From the NCBI GenBank assembly GCA_947095535.1, contig OX352774.1:173288200-173352199 (forward strand): a DNA stretch of 64,000 bases. The letters run 5' to 3'. How positions within the stretch are numbered: position 1 is the stretch's first letter; each line of letters starts with the position of its first letter. The notes below the pieces were generated by a model. The model was not told the DNA's origin and searched no databases. It worked only from the letters and a program-made list of their open reading frames with translations. The translations under genes were made by a program, and so were the position numbers. Positions 48,018 to 58,566 of the stretch are shown one piece after another. The stretch is from Poecilobothrus nobilitatus. Its lineage: Eukaryota; Arthropoda; Insecta; Diptera; Dolichopodidae.

Positions 48018-48565
48018 GTAGCTGGATATCCATTTGTATAATAACCGGATATTATAGCTGATGTAAAAACTGTCTTTTTGTATATATTAACCAGAAACTT
48101 AATGTAATAACATGTATTGTACATTATGATCGTAACGAATTACAAATATAGAATAGATCGTTTTTTGAATAATAATAAGAAAACCTAATAAATGTTAGAA
48201 CATTACAGAAAAGTAGAAAAATTATTAAACAATTTTAAATATGGGCAATTAATCCATCGGTAAAAGGATGTTTATTAAGCCTGTTCTTATTGAAAGGATC
48301 CTTTATTATAGTTGAATTATTTTGATAACAAAATTTAACTCTAATGCTAACATATTTAAGAGATTTTTTTTTTTTTTTCTATTATTATAACCAAAAACAA
48401 GGTTTTTACAAAAAAAAATCTTACGGCTACAACTTAATAATAAATAACATGAACAAAATAAAACATGATACATAGTAAAAAAATTAATGTAAAAAATTTT
48501 TTTACATTAACTTATATGGTTAATTATAAATTGCTTATAAAGCGAAAACACAGTTAGAATTAAAT
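48018..48565. other. A+T-rich non-coding stretch
   Basis: Nothing recognisable. Confidence 0.4.
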
Positions 48566-48569
48566 TAAT

Positions 48570-49930
48570 ATAACTCATTTAGGTAAAAATAAAATAATTT
48601 GTACAATAAGAAGTGTAATATAATATTATGAAGGTTAAAATTATTGTGTAAGATTAGTAACAAATTTTTGTTGAAAGTGTTCCTTGATATTTCTGTTGCA
48701 AAAAGATTACTGTGTGTGTTGAATGTAATGCAACATCTGTTAATTGTTTCATTTCTTCTATATTCAGTTCTATGAGTATTTTCAATTAAATACTTAGTGT
48801 TTCGTGTAACATCTAACTTCATTGTTTAATTTAAATCTATCTATCAAAAACTGAACGTCAATATTTTTATTTAAAACGTCAAAAGTAAAACAGGATGAAA
48901 GTATCTGTCTGCGTGAAGATAAAGTTAACATATTCAAGGAATTTAATCTTACATTGTAATTAGGTAGAATTGAATAGTCAATAGGATTATATTGATTTCT
49001 CAAAGCAAATAATAGGAATTCTTTTTGAACAGATTCTATTCTATCGGAATGTATTTGAAATGCAGGATTCCAAACAATGTTGTGTTGCAATGTTTAAAGA
49101 ACAGTAGAGAGATTTTATCACCGCTATGTTACTGAATTTTTTAGCTCTTCTTTTAATGAATCCTATAACATTTTATTTGCCTTGGAAATCATATACTCAT
49201 AGTAAAGATGGAAGTTAAGCCCTAGATCGGTCATACTGTATACCATTTCTTGAGTTACATTATCAATAGAATAATCGAATAAAATAGTAGATTTTTTTCG
49301 TGTAAAACTTATAGCCTTGCATTTCTGAATGTTCAATTCTAACTTGTTGGAAAAGCACCATTCTTGTAAAGAATGAAGGTTTGACTGAAGTAATGCAACA
49401 TCAGAAATATTTTTGATAACGTGGTAAATTTTAAAATCAAATGCAATATTTAATATTGGCAAATGCAATATGTGATACACCAAATAGTTTGGGGAAAAGG
49501 TCTGAAATTAATGTATTAAACAGGAGTGGACCTAAATGGCTACGTTATGGTACTGTTGAAGTAACATTGATTGTGTTCGATAAAAAGACAATTGGAATTT
49601 AATATTTTGAATTCTATTTGTTATAGGTAAGAGTACAGTCATGTAAGAAATGTACCCGAAATACCTAATGCAACAAGTTTGTTAAGCAAAATACTATGAT
49701 CGAAATGTATAATATGTTAAATACTGTGATACAAATGTTTTACTAAAGTCCGTGTAAATAGCATCAACTTGGTGCCCATTTTCCATTTCATTAAGGATTT
49801 CAGATGTATAAACCAATAGGTTTGTTAAGGTAGAACGACCTTTCTGAAACCAGGCTGCAGTTCATTTAATTTTGTGCTTATGATGGGTGTAATTTTGCTT
49901 ATGGCCATTTTTTCGAACAACTTTGTTTAA
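48570..49930 (-). pseudogene. LINE reverse transcriptase, nearly whole domain, decayed
   Basis: The minus strand reads, in order: LFEKMAISKITPIISTKLNE and LQPGFRKGRSTLTNLLVYTS (fingers), NGHQVDAIYTDFSKTF (palm, first Asp), NIAFDFKIYHVIKN, WCFSNKLELNIQKCKAISFT, MTDLGLNFHLYYEYMISKAN, then HNIVWNPAFQIHSDRIESVQ with KEFLLFALRN (thumb) and a C-terminal tail to about 48,570. Where FADD should stand there is only Phe-Asp (AFDF), a two-codon loss, so the site is dead. The intact pieces are in the ORFs at 49,163-49,483 and 48,565-49,090; stops separate the others. Confidence 0.75.
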
Positions 49931-49939
49931 TAATATAAA

Positions 49940-50475
49940 ATAAAAATGTTTTTCTGTTTATTTGTTTGTTTATCCATTATTTCTTCTACTTTAGCTGCCA
50001 ATCCTCTTGGATGTGGGCGAATCACTTTTAGATATCACTGCAAATTTATGATAATGTTGTTGTATTATTCTCTGTTGGATGCTGTTTGTAATAGTTCGGC
50101 GATTGTTCTCAACTCTGTCCAGTTTCTGATATTACGAAACCAAGATATTTCTTTTCTACCTACACCACGTCTGCCTTCAATTTTGTCTTGGATTATAAGT
50201 TGTAGTATTTCATATTTATTGTTGCGCATGATGTGTTCAAGGTATGCAGATTTACGACGCTTAATATTTTGTAGTAGCTCGCGTTCAGTTTGTAATCTAT
50301 GCAGAACTTCGGTATTACTCACTCTATTGATCCAAGATATTTTTAAAATTCGTCTAAAGGTCCACATTTCAAATGCCTCGATCTTATTCATATCTTCTAT
50401 TTTTAACGCCCAAGTCTCCATGCCATACAAAACAACTAACCAGACGTAACGTTTTACGAGTTTATCCATTACCAT
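49940..50475 (-). pseudogene. RTE-like LINE, C-terminal end of ORF2
   Basis: A 136-codon open piece (50,475 to 50,065) reads LVVLYGMETWALKIEDMNKI, FEMWTFRRILKISWINRVSN, KRRKSAYLEHIMRNNKYEIL and GRRGVGRKEISWFRNIRNWT. These are the hallmark C-terminal motifs (YGxETW, RRxLxISW, GHxxR, GRxxxSWxRN) of RTE-type endonuclease/reverse transcriptases of insects. The 5' part is missing. It abuts the 5' edge of the preceding LINE in the same orientation. The antisense ORF at 49,946-50,449 is its shadow. Confidence 0.8.
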
Positions 50476-51130
50476 TATATTATTTTAAAGGTACTTAAGC
50501 TATTTTCTACAGAGTTGAAAAATGATTATTCTTATGACAGCTGAAATATATTTTAATTAGAATTTACATATTGGATATAATTAGATTTGTGTGTAAAAAT
50601 AGGGAAGTAAAATCTAATCGAACAATTTTAGTATAAAATAAAATTTAAATATCTAAAATTATCAACTTATTATCTACTACTTACATAACATATTAACAAC
50701 AACTAACAACTGTCACAATTTATTTATTGATTTATTATTATTTATGCAATTGTCACAGAAGAGACTGTGGTGAGACTATTTATGTTAGCGAAAGCTATAT
50801 AGAAAATAATTCAACTATCGATCCACATAGAAAATAATTAGGTTACCAATGTTCTTTGCAAAGTGTCGAACCACTAACCATGCTTGTCCAAGCAACCACA
50901 GAAATGATCGAAATAACTATAGAATCACAAAACCTAGAATTTGATTTACTTCCTATTCAAACATATTGCGCTTCTACCCTCGCGTGAAAATAGCTATGTT
51001 GAAACTTGTAAAAGAAAAGACAGAAGCTCAAAAGAAGAAAAGAAGATATTTAATAAAAACTTTTAAAAGTAATATATTTCTAAAAAAATTTTAAAGGTCA
51101 ACTTATGATTTGTAATTAATTTTAGGTATT
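50476..51130. other. Non-coding stretch
   Basis: A tRNA-like word (TGGTTAGTGGTTCGAC, minus strand, near 50,870) hints at another decayed SINE; otherwise nothing. Confidence 0.3.
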
Positions 51131-52400
51131 ATGCAGTATCGGATAAAACATATTGGACTAAATACTGTTTATATTTTCGTGTAAAACTATGCAACTAAAT
51201 ACTAAATATACCACTTAGCCAAAAATAAAGGTAATGCACGTCTTTTAATATAAATAAAATTATTTCACTAAATATCTTTGTAATTATTTTTACCACAATA
51301 ACTGATCAGAAATTTCAAATAGCTACATAACGAAACATATTGGACTAAAAATTTACTGGTTATTTAAATTAAATTAAAATCTAATCTTTTGTAGTTTTTT
51401 TTTTTTTTTTTGCCTATCAGTGTACTTTAATTTACCGTTTTATTTTAAAACTCATAAAGAGGTAATTAGATGAATAATATTATTGATAACTGTTTACAAA
51501 ATAATTTTATTATTCACAAAATAATCTTTGGGTGCAAGCTTTAGATAAATTATTCTTATTAGGTTATTACATATCAAAAAAAATATTTAATTGAAACAAA
51601 AATTTTGAACTGGTTAACTAAAATAGCAGGAAAAAAATACTCATGGGACTTAAAAAGACACATAATTAGAGAATATTAAAATAGAATAAGCCAAAAAGAC
51701 ATTAGTAAAAAATATTCAATACCAATAATTTAAAACGACAGAAATCTTCGATACAAAACACAAAGGTGGTACGCCAAGGGCGACATCTTTTAGGGAAATT
51801 ATAACATATCCTGAAAAATCAGCTCTATAGAGGAAAACTCAAATTTAAAAGTGAGTGAACGAACTGTTCAAAGAACGCTCTGTTGCACTTGTTTTAAAAG
51901 TTATTGAGCGACAAAAAAAACGCATTATTTGAAAATCAAATTGTAAGGCTCGCATTATATTTGCCAAAGAACATCTAAATTATTGAATAACAAAATTGAG
52001 TAATGTTCTTTTTCGGACGAATCAAAACTTAATATCATAGATTCTAATGGGATGAAAAGAATTCGCAGACCAGTAGGTAAAAGTTTCGATCCTCGATATT
52101 CTAGAGGCGCGGTGAAGACTACCATGATTAATGGTAATATCATGGGGCTGCTTTTCTGACGACAAATTGGGTTCCTTTCAAAAAATTAATGGTAGGTATA
52201 ATGAATTGTTATCAGCACAAAAGTATTTTATAGAAAACAAAATGCTTTCCCATACTGAATGGTAGGTATCGCTTTCTTGGTAATTCCAGCAAGATAATGA
52301 TCCTAAACATACTTCAAAATATGTAATGAAACTGGATTGAAAGCAAAAGATTAATTAATGTGATGAAGTCGCCTGCGTCGTCATTATTTACAAAGAAATA
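51131..52400 (+). mobile_element. Truncated Tc1-like element A
   Basis: The left end starts near CAGTATCGGATAAAACATAT. The word AAACATATTGGACTAAA occurs at the tip (51,146) and again about 190 bp inside (51,334), the inverted-repeat/direct-repeat layout seen in several Tc1-like transposons. A transposase pseudogene follows. The right end is absent: recognisable sequence stops near 52,400, some 45 bp before the Gr2 stop codon (52,446). Confidence 0.65.
51830..52345 (+). pseudogene. Tc1-like transposase, decayed
   Basis: Pieces in order: KVSERTVQRTL (end of DNA-binding region), ARIIFAKEHLNY, VLFSDESKLNIIDSNGMKRI (first catalytic Asp near 52,017), RRPVGKSFDPRYSRGAVKTT, WGL/MGLLF-like remnant, and QQDNDPKHTSKYVMKLD (second catalytic Asp near 52,290). 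The third acidic residue region (SPDLNPIE) is lost to truncation. Stops and frame changes are present. Confidence 0.75.
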
Positions 52401-52445
52401 CAACAATATAGTTCTCAATTTTTCAAATTAATTTATTTCATTTTT

Positions 52446-55400
52446 TTATTTATTATTTTTCAGTTTTTCATTATTAAAAGCTATAGTATATTGTAATAAG
52501 ATGAATATATAATCAAATATTGTTACAATAATAATTAAAAGCATTCTTTTATTTAAATTAAACATTCCATATATATCAAATTTTAATTTGTAGACCTTAT
52601 GATAAAGTGTTAATGTTTCAATCTAAAATTAAATAAAAAATATATTATCTATTTTTCATAAATTAATTATCTATAAAATAGATACAGTTTGTCACAAAAG
52701 TATTCGTCTTTACTTAGTAACGTTGTTCTTAATAGTTTTTCAGCCAGAAACTTCTAATAATAATAATGAATAGAAAATTTTCTTTATTATTTGGTTTTTT
52801 AAATAACAAAATAAAAACAAGAATTTTATTAGAAAAGTGATGATACAATTTATTAATAAGATGAAGAAATTAAAATTTTCTTTTGTATTGCAATGTGTTT
52901 ATATTCGGTGGGTCCTTCTTTAGAATTATATATTGTTTCTAAGCTGTTTGGAATGAAATTTTCCAGATTTTGTGTTATTTCTGCTGTAATTTGATTTCAT
53001 TCCTCTTGTAAAGTATTCTTTAAGTTGTCGTAGTTTGATATTTTTCAGTTTTTTATTTTCTATTTCCAATAGATCCATAAATTTCTTATAGGATTAACAT
53101 ACGGAGATTTTGGTGGTTTTTCTCTCCAGTTTTTCTCTTTTGTGAAGTAACCCCAATTTTTTATTATGTACAGTATGTTTGAGATCGGGATCTTGAGTGA
53201 AAACAAAATTGTTAAGTAAATTCATTTTTTCTACGCTAGTGAAGAGATGGTTGGCTAATATTTGAATAATTGTATATATACCAATAGCACGAATACACCT
53301 CTACATATGTAGTGATCCTCCATGTATTCTCTATATTTAGCACTGGCAATTAAATTTCTGTTCTGTCATCCGGTATTAGGTTTTCTCTAAAGCGTTTTAT
53401 TGCCATCCGATCCAATAATATAGTATTTATTCTCATCTGTGAATACAACGCTATTACAAAAAGATATTTGGGGACTTTTGTAAGTTTTAACATAAACGTT
53501 TCTTTTTATTTATTTGTGATACTAAGGGATTTTTATGAATAATACGGCCATAAAGATTAGATACTTTTCCTACCGTCTCATTTGAAAACGTTTTCCCAAA
53601 ATCACTTGAAACCTGGGCAACTAATTTTAGTGCATATTATTTTGGATTAACCATAATTTCGTTAACAATTAAACGATTTTCAGATTCTGAAAATGGTTGA
53701 GGGCGACCAGATCTATGATTATTTATGATTTTTCTAATGCTTTTTTTTTTATACCCGTACGATAGGATCGGGTATAATAAAATTACTCCTCCGTTTGTAA
53801 CACCTCGAAATAAGCGAGCTAGATATACTTTCAAAGGTATGGATCGGATCAGAAAAAAATTCTAAGACGATTGAGCCATGTCCGTCCGTCCGTCCGTCCG
53901 TCAGCACACTAACTAAAAAACTAAGAAAGCTCGAATCTTGAAATTTGCACAAAATATTCTAGGAGAAATTTGTAGGTTCCCCATTTTTTTTGGTTGAGTT
54001 TGGACCAAAACTTAGGGTAGCTCTCGAACACCTAACTTTTAGATCCCCACATTTTTTTTGAAATAGAGCTATGAAATTTTAACTGCTGATAGATCTTACA
54101 AAAATATTAATTTTATTTTTAATAACTTTTTTTTGTAGCCCCACCCGTTACGGAGCTACAGCTCCCCAAAGGTTCAAAAAAGCTCTATATTTAAATTGTT
54201 ATAGCACAAGTTGTATAAAGTATATCTTCATTTTGAAAACGCCAAACGATTACTACTTTTATTAGCTTTAAAAGTATATATACAATAAATATATTTTTGT
54301 AGCATACGGTGTCTTAATTTACCGTTATACGAAACTCAAATTTTGCAAAATCCTTTAACCCTTCTATCTTCTAAACGGTTTAATTTGGAAACTTGAAATT
54401 TTGACAGAAGTTAGATCTTTGAAAATAATATTTCAGAAATTTTTTTTGGGTCACCCCCGTTTAGGAGCTGTAAGGAGTCAAAAACTGAAAATTTCCAATT
54501 TTTAAACACCTGTAACTTGAACACCTGTTAAAATTTTTTTGAAGTAATACACAAAAATTAAAGCTTCAACATTATACTCTTATTTCTGTTAACAACTTTT
54601 TTTAATAATACAGGGTTACTTTATAATTGACGAAAGTGTTACTTGATTTTTTCAAATTTTCTAACAAATTTCTTTAACGATTTTTTTGCATATTGTTTTA
54701 CTCGATAATTTGAAATTGTTGACACAGCAGAGTGGCTGTGAACATACTAACGATTCGTACGGGTATCTAAGAGTTGACAAAGTCAACTGTATTCTTTCTC
54801 GTTTTAAATGCATTTCTCTGCCACATAAATGTGGACAGGAAATTGCACAGCCTTTCCTATACGGGCGTGGCTGTAAGTGTCGTAAGGGGGAATAACTGTT
54901 ATTGATTTTTCGATAGTATCACTTATTTCTTTGAATGTAAAACCTTATTTTTTTAAATTTATTATAATTTTTCGTTCTGTTGTGTCTTTTCCTTTTCTTA
55001 CTATTTTTGTCATTATTCATTAACAAAAAAATATAATTAAAATAATCCACACTTAATCACTTGTAAATTTATTGAACGACTAATAACATTCAAATATTTA
55101 ATAAATTTTTACATGATGTAAATTTTAAAAGATAAGAGGGATGTTGATGTTAAAAATTTGTTCAAAATTACAGCTGCATTTTTAAAAACAATTTGATTAG
55201 ACGAGTAGTGGGCAATTTGTTTATTTGAAAAACCGAATAATAAAGAAAAGATTTGATTAAAAATTGATTATTTTATTACTATTAAAAGTTTCTGAAAGAA
55301 AAACTGTTGACACTGTAATGATGTAAAAACGAATAATTTTTTAAATCACTGTATACGTTAAAAAACTTACAAATCTTAAATTTGTCACATTTTTTGATAA

Positions 55401-56447
55401 TGGTTCTAATAATATTTGAAAATTATTCCAAAGATATTCTTCTCCATTTTGAAAATTAACAACCGCCATATTTGAAGCAAACATTATTAATGATAAATTT
55501 GAAAATAATCTAATTACACAACAGATTATTATGAATATTTCAATAAATTCAATTTTTATTAGATTTATTGATGAATTATAAAATAAAGTAATATAATTAC
55601 GACATGCATCAGCATTTTCAGAAATAAAATTTATTAAAATTAATAAAATTATATGTTGATAAAGTTTTGTTGTATATTTTGTCATTTTTTGTATTTTAAT
55701 ATTAAATTTATTAATTTTTATTATTCTTTTTATTAAATTTTTCTCCAATACATTTTTATTTGATAATTCAATTGTGTTTATTTTTAAAATATTATTTATT
55801 TCATTATTTAAATAATTATAAAATTTACTAATACTTAATATAAATCCATAATATTGATTAGTCATATTTTCCATCATTAATTCAACTCGTAATGTATAAA
55901 ATTCAATAAAATAATAAAATAAACTGGCATTTGGATTAGTAAAATAAATTTCTTCCGGGAAGAATAAAATTTCTGTAACAACTAGAGTTAATTTAATTAA
56001 AAAATAATGTATTATTTTATTTTCTATTATATTTGTGTTATATTTTTCCCATAATTTCATATCAAGATGAAATTTTAAATTATATAATTGAATATATTTA
56101 TGATTATCAAAATATGACTTATAATAAATTAAAATGACTAAACTGGCACGTAATGTCATATTTATATTATGAGATATTTTAAAGCTTTCATTCTTCAATC
56201 TTTCACAATTCTCTTCAATTAGAATGTAACTAGGAATAAAAAGTGATGGTAACAAACTAATCGTTAATAATCCTAAAAACCAATTATAAATTTTTTGAAA
56301 GGTTGATGGTCTTAATTTATTTTCATTTGAATTATATTTTGTATATGATATTCCAAAAAATTTTGAACAATAATATATTATCAGGAACAGTATATGATTT
56401 AATTTATGCGGATTTTTGAAGATTTTTTGAAATTTAAATGTTGACAT
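52446..56447 (-). CDS. Gustatory receptor Gr2 (two exons: 56447..55371 and 52622..52446)
   Basis: Predicted gustatory receptor of 417 residues, seven-helix membrane protein of taste neurons. Exon 1 encodes 359 residues from MSTFKFQKIF to TNLRF and ends at a GTAAGT donor. Exon 2, after a TTTTAG acceptor, adds 58: IETLTLYHKVYKLKFDIYGM, FNLN and FILLQY, the family's last-exon signature (IExFxLxLLH..., GFFxLN, TYxxxxxQF). The intron is phase 0, as usual in insect Grs. Helices are near residues 15-32, 53-77, 147-165, 174-190, 262-278, 300-330 and 388-405; NQYYGFILSISKFY lies before the big intracellular loop. I chose the start at MSTF because it is shared with Gr3; an upstream ATG adds only seven codons. 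The intron (2,748 bp) contains a Tc1-like element in the same orientation. Gr2 and Gr3 differ at 18 of 359 exon-1 residues, 15 of them after residue 278. Intact, so probably functional if the intron is still spliced. Confidence 0.9.
53750..54805 (+). repeat. Dispersed repeat family A, copy A4, nested in Tc1-like element B
   Basis: The 5' end is a hairpin, TATACCCG ... CGGGTATA (53,750-53,776). Then come CTCCTCCGTTTGTAACACCT, GTATGGATCGGATCAGAA, GAGCCATG and four GTCC units (53,876-53,902), and AAAGCTCGAATCTTGAAATT. The 3' end has TTCGTACGGGTAT (a 12-bp inverted match to the 5' end), a perfect 7-bp-stem hairpin, AGTTGACAAAGTCAACT (54,772-54,788), and TTCTTTCTCGTTTT. It interrupts the transposase reading frame, so it arrived after the Tc1. 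No ORF of note. Confidence 0.8.
54806..54898 (-). mobile_element. SINE body fragment
   Basis: Shares CTCTGCCACATAAATGTGGA, GCGTGGCTGTAAGTGTCGTA and AGGGGGAATAACT with the SINE at 18,746-18,930; the tRNA-like head is missing. It lies between family A copy A4 and the resumed transposase. Confidence 0.65.
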
Positions 56448-57061
56448 GTTTTTAAAATTAAGTCCCAAGTTCGGATATTACTTTACAATATAAGACGACT
56501 AAAAAAATTGTGAGATTCAGCTCGAACAGTTCAAAGTCATTTTAAATGACTATTATCACTAAATAATTTTTTTGCTTTTTAAAGAAAAATTAAATATTCA
56601 ATTCAATGAAAAAATTAATTCCATTCAATTTTTTTGTGAAAAAAGACTAAAAAAAGGACGAAATTAAGTTATTAGGTAATGAAAAAACTATACAAAATAT
56701 CGTGTAAATATTTACATAAAATAAATTAAATAAAAAATTCCAAGAATATACATATTACTTAACGTTTTTATTTAATTTTTTGGTTTTTTTTTTTTTTTTA
56801 AAAGTTCTTATAATAATAACAAGATTTTTAGTTAATACTTAATATCAGTTTAAGTGTATAATAATTTAAATTGTTTTTTATTATATTGGATTCTTAATAA
56901 AATTAAGTGTATAATAATATAAACTTAATTATAATATTAATAGTTCTTTTTATTGATTTTAATTTTCATATAATGTAAAAATATAACAAGACTGTATGTA
57001 AAATGAAATTTATAATATTATTTTTTGAAAAATTTCATTCTTTTTAAAATAAATTTAAATA
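56448..57061. other. 5' flank of Gr2
   Basis: The first 240 bp is collinear with the 5' flank of Gr3 (63,703-64,000) but clearly diverged. It includes the shared ACTTTACAATATAA and a TTAAATGACT word. It presumably holds the promoter; no core element is certain. The rest is A+T-rich. Confidence 0.45.
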
Positions 57062-57484
57062 AAACGAAGAAGAATACAGTTACCTTTGTCAACTCTTCAA
57101 TACCTGTACGAACCGTTAGTATGTTCACAGTCTGTCACTTTGCTTACAATATTATTTTTTTAATATTTTAGTATTTTAAAATAATTTGGGTGAATTTTAT
57201 AATTTCTAGAACTATGAGTTGTACATATATTCAAACTATATGTTTGTACATTCTGCAAAAGCAGATTCTAACTTTCCACATAATGATTATCAATCCAAAA
57301 CTTTTATGAGTTTTTGAGCTATTTTACTAAAGGGCGGACGGACGGACAAAGGTTAATCGATTTAGAATTTGATTCTGATTCGATCCATACCTTTAAAGGT
57401 TTATCTATCTCGCTTATTTCGAGGTGTTACAAACGGAGGAGCAATTTTAATATACTCGATCCTTATCGTACGTGTATAAATATT
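57062..57484 (-). repeat. Dispersed repeat family A, copy A5 (short form)
   Basis: Minus-strand copy of the A4 subfamily. Its 5' end (about 57,479) reads ATACACGTACGATAAGGATC, followed by CTCCTCCGTTTGTAACACCT, GTATGGATCGAATCAGAATC and TTTGTCCGTCCGTCCGCC. Its 3' end (about 57,062-57,130) has GGTTCGTACAGGTATTGAAG and AGTTGACAAAGGTAACTG. Most of the interior is deleted (423 bp against about 1,056 in A4). Confidence 0.8.
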
Positions 57485-57704
57485 TGTGCTACATCAAGTC
57501 TTATATTATAGTTCAATAATTTCAAAGTTTTTATTTAGTGTTATAAGTTTTGAAAATATGAAAACTAGTTTCAGAACTTTGTAGGGCAGCTATCGTGATC
57601 TGAGATAAAAAAAAAAACAATAGACAGTTTACAAAATACAAAAATACTTTGCGTGAGTTTTTTTCATAACATAAACTTTCTGCGCCTGATTTTTTTTCTT
57701 ACTC
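57485..57704. other. Short non-coding stretch
   Basis: Nothing recognisable. Confidence 0.4.
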
Positions 57705-58370
57705 CTCTTGGGAGCATATAGGCCTTGCACCTGACACCTCCATCTCACGCAGTTTCGCCCTGATATTTTAATGTCATCCAAGGAGATGTTACATATAGTC
57801 AATTCTTGTTGAATTTTTCTACGCCTTGTTATGTTAGGACGACTGCGTCTTCTTTTGTTTTGAGGATTCCACTCTATTCGTGCTATGCTTGTGTTTGACT
57901 TTCTAAGTGTGTGGTCTATCCATCTTTCTATTTACTTTCTGCGTCGGATTGGTTTGTTTATGGGTTCTTCACCGGTTAGTATCCATAGGTCCTTATTTGA
58001 AATTGTGTTTGACCAGAATATGCAGCATATTATTCTGAAGCACTTGTTAATGATAACTTGCAACTTATGGTTTGGGCTGTTAGTTGTAAGACAAGTTTCG
58101 CTTCCATATGTCAAAATAGTTTGTGCGCAATTCTCCATAATTGCTTTTGCTTTGTTTAACCTGTGATCTGTACATTCTTGATCTTCTCCGCTGGTATAGA
58201 TATGATACTACGCAGATAGCAAAATTTGTTAGCAAATTCTATCTGTTGTCCATTCAGTTGGATGAGTGCAGTGTTAGTGTTGTTGATTCTTATCGTTTTT
58301 GCCAAGTTGATTTCTAGTCCAGCGTTAGCAGGTTGTTCAAGATGTTCTAACTTGCTCTGCATATATCGGT
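57705..58370 (-). pseudogene. RTE-like LINE, C-terminal end of ORF2
   Basis: Minus-strand pieces: KLEHLEQPANAGLEINLAKT, NTALIQLNGQQIEFANKFCY with LRSIIS (palm to thumb), LTYGSETCLTTNSPNHKLQV, INKCFRIICCIFWSNTISNK and DLWILTGEEPINKPIRRRK, then WIDHTLRKSNTSIAR, WNPQNKRRRSRPNIT and VRWRCQVQGLYAP. These are the YGSETW, IGHTLRK and GRPxxTWRR motifs of RTE-type elements. A segment between NKAKA and YGSE is deleted, and stops occur. It lies between Gr2 and Gr3; the plus-strand ORF at 57,885-58,166 is its shadow. Confidence 0.8.
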
Positions 58371-58479
58371 GAACTTATGTGATAGGAGATATATATTATG
58401 TAGGTATAAGAATTATATTAAATATATCTACTATTTATATCAGAAAAAAAAAAACATTATATGTAGAATACAAAATATT

Positions 58480-58566
58480 ACCTCCCTCAACACAGAATCG
58501 AACTTACCACCTAACGGTTATCAGTCCAAAACTTTACCAACCATGCAGCAAGCTACAGAACCTTTT
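58480..58566 (-). mobile_element. tRNA-like sequence, SINE head or tRNA pseudogene
   Basis: The minus strand has TAGCTTGCTGCATGGTTGG (A-box-like), the anticodon-loop-like GGACTGATAACC and GTAAGTTCGATTCTGTG (B-box-like). The CTGATAA loop would correspond to an isoleucine GAT anticodon, but the stems do not pair well, so it is not a functional tRNA gene. It is followed by poly(A) on the minus strand side (58,443-58,455). Confidence 0.5.

Larger units (their letters stand above)
52870..55013 (-). pseudogene. Tc1-like transposase split by an insertion
   Basis: The N-terminus (55,013 to about 54,902) reads MTKIVRKGKDTTERK, then GFTFKEISDTIEKS. After the inner insertion the protein resumes near 53,748 with KSIRKIINNHRSGRPQPFSE and SENRLIVNEIMVNPK (second helix-turn-helix and GRPR-like motif), then VAQVSSDFGKTFSNETV, HKNPLVSQINKKKRL, GRMTEQ-like and HGGSLHM-like pieces, FTQDPDLKHTVHNKKLGLLH (second catalytic Asp, QDNDPKHT-type) and a decayed C-terminus. 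Many stops. It is a different lineage from Tc1-like element A next door, judging by the distinct ends and sequence. Confidence 0.8.
52685..55351 (-). mobile_element. Tc1-like element B in the Gr2 intron
   Basis: The ends are inverted repeats of about 28 bp: CAGTTTGTCACAAAAGTATT at 52,685 and, read inward from 55,351, CAGTGATTTAAAAAATTATT, both followed by CGTCTTTAC/CGTTTTTAC. TA flanks each side (52,683-52,684 and 55,352-55,353). The Gr3 intron has the same flanking sequence (CGTATA ... CTATTTTATAGA-like) without the element. The total is 2,667 bp, about 1.5 kb once the inner insertion (53,750-54,898) is removed, a normal Tc1 length. Confidence 0.85.

Noticed and set aside
49946..50449. 167-codon plus-strand ORF
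   Set aside because: It is the antisense shadow of the RTE-like reverse transcriptase C-terminus.
57885..58166. 93-codon plus-strand ORF
   Set aside because: Antisense shadow of the second RTE-like fragment.
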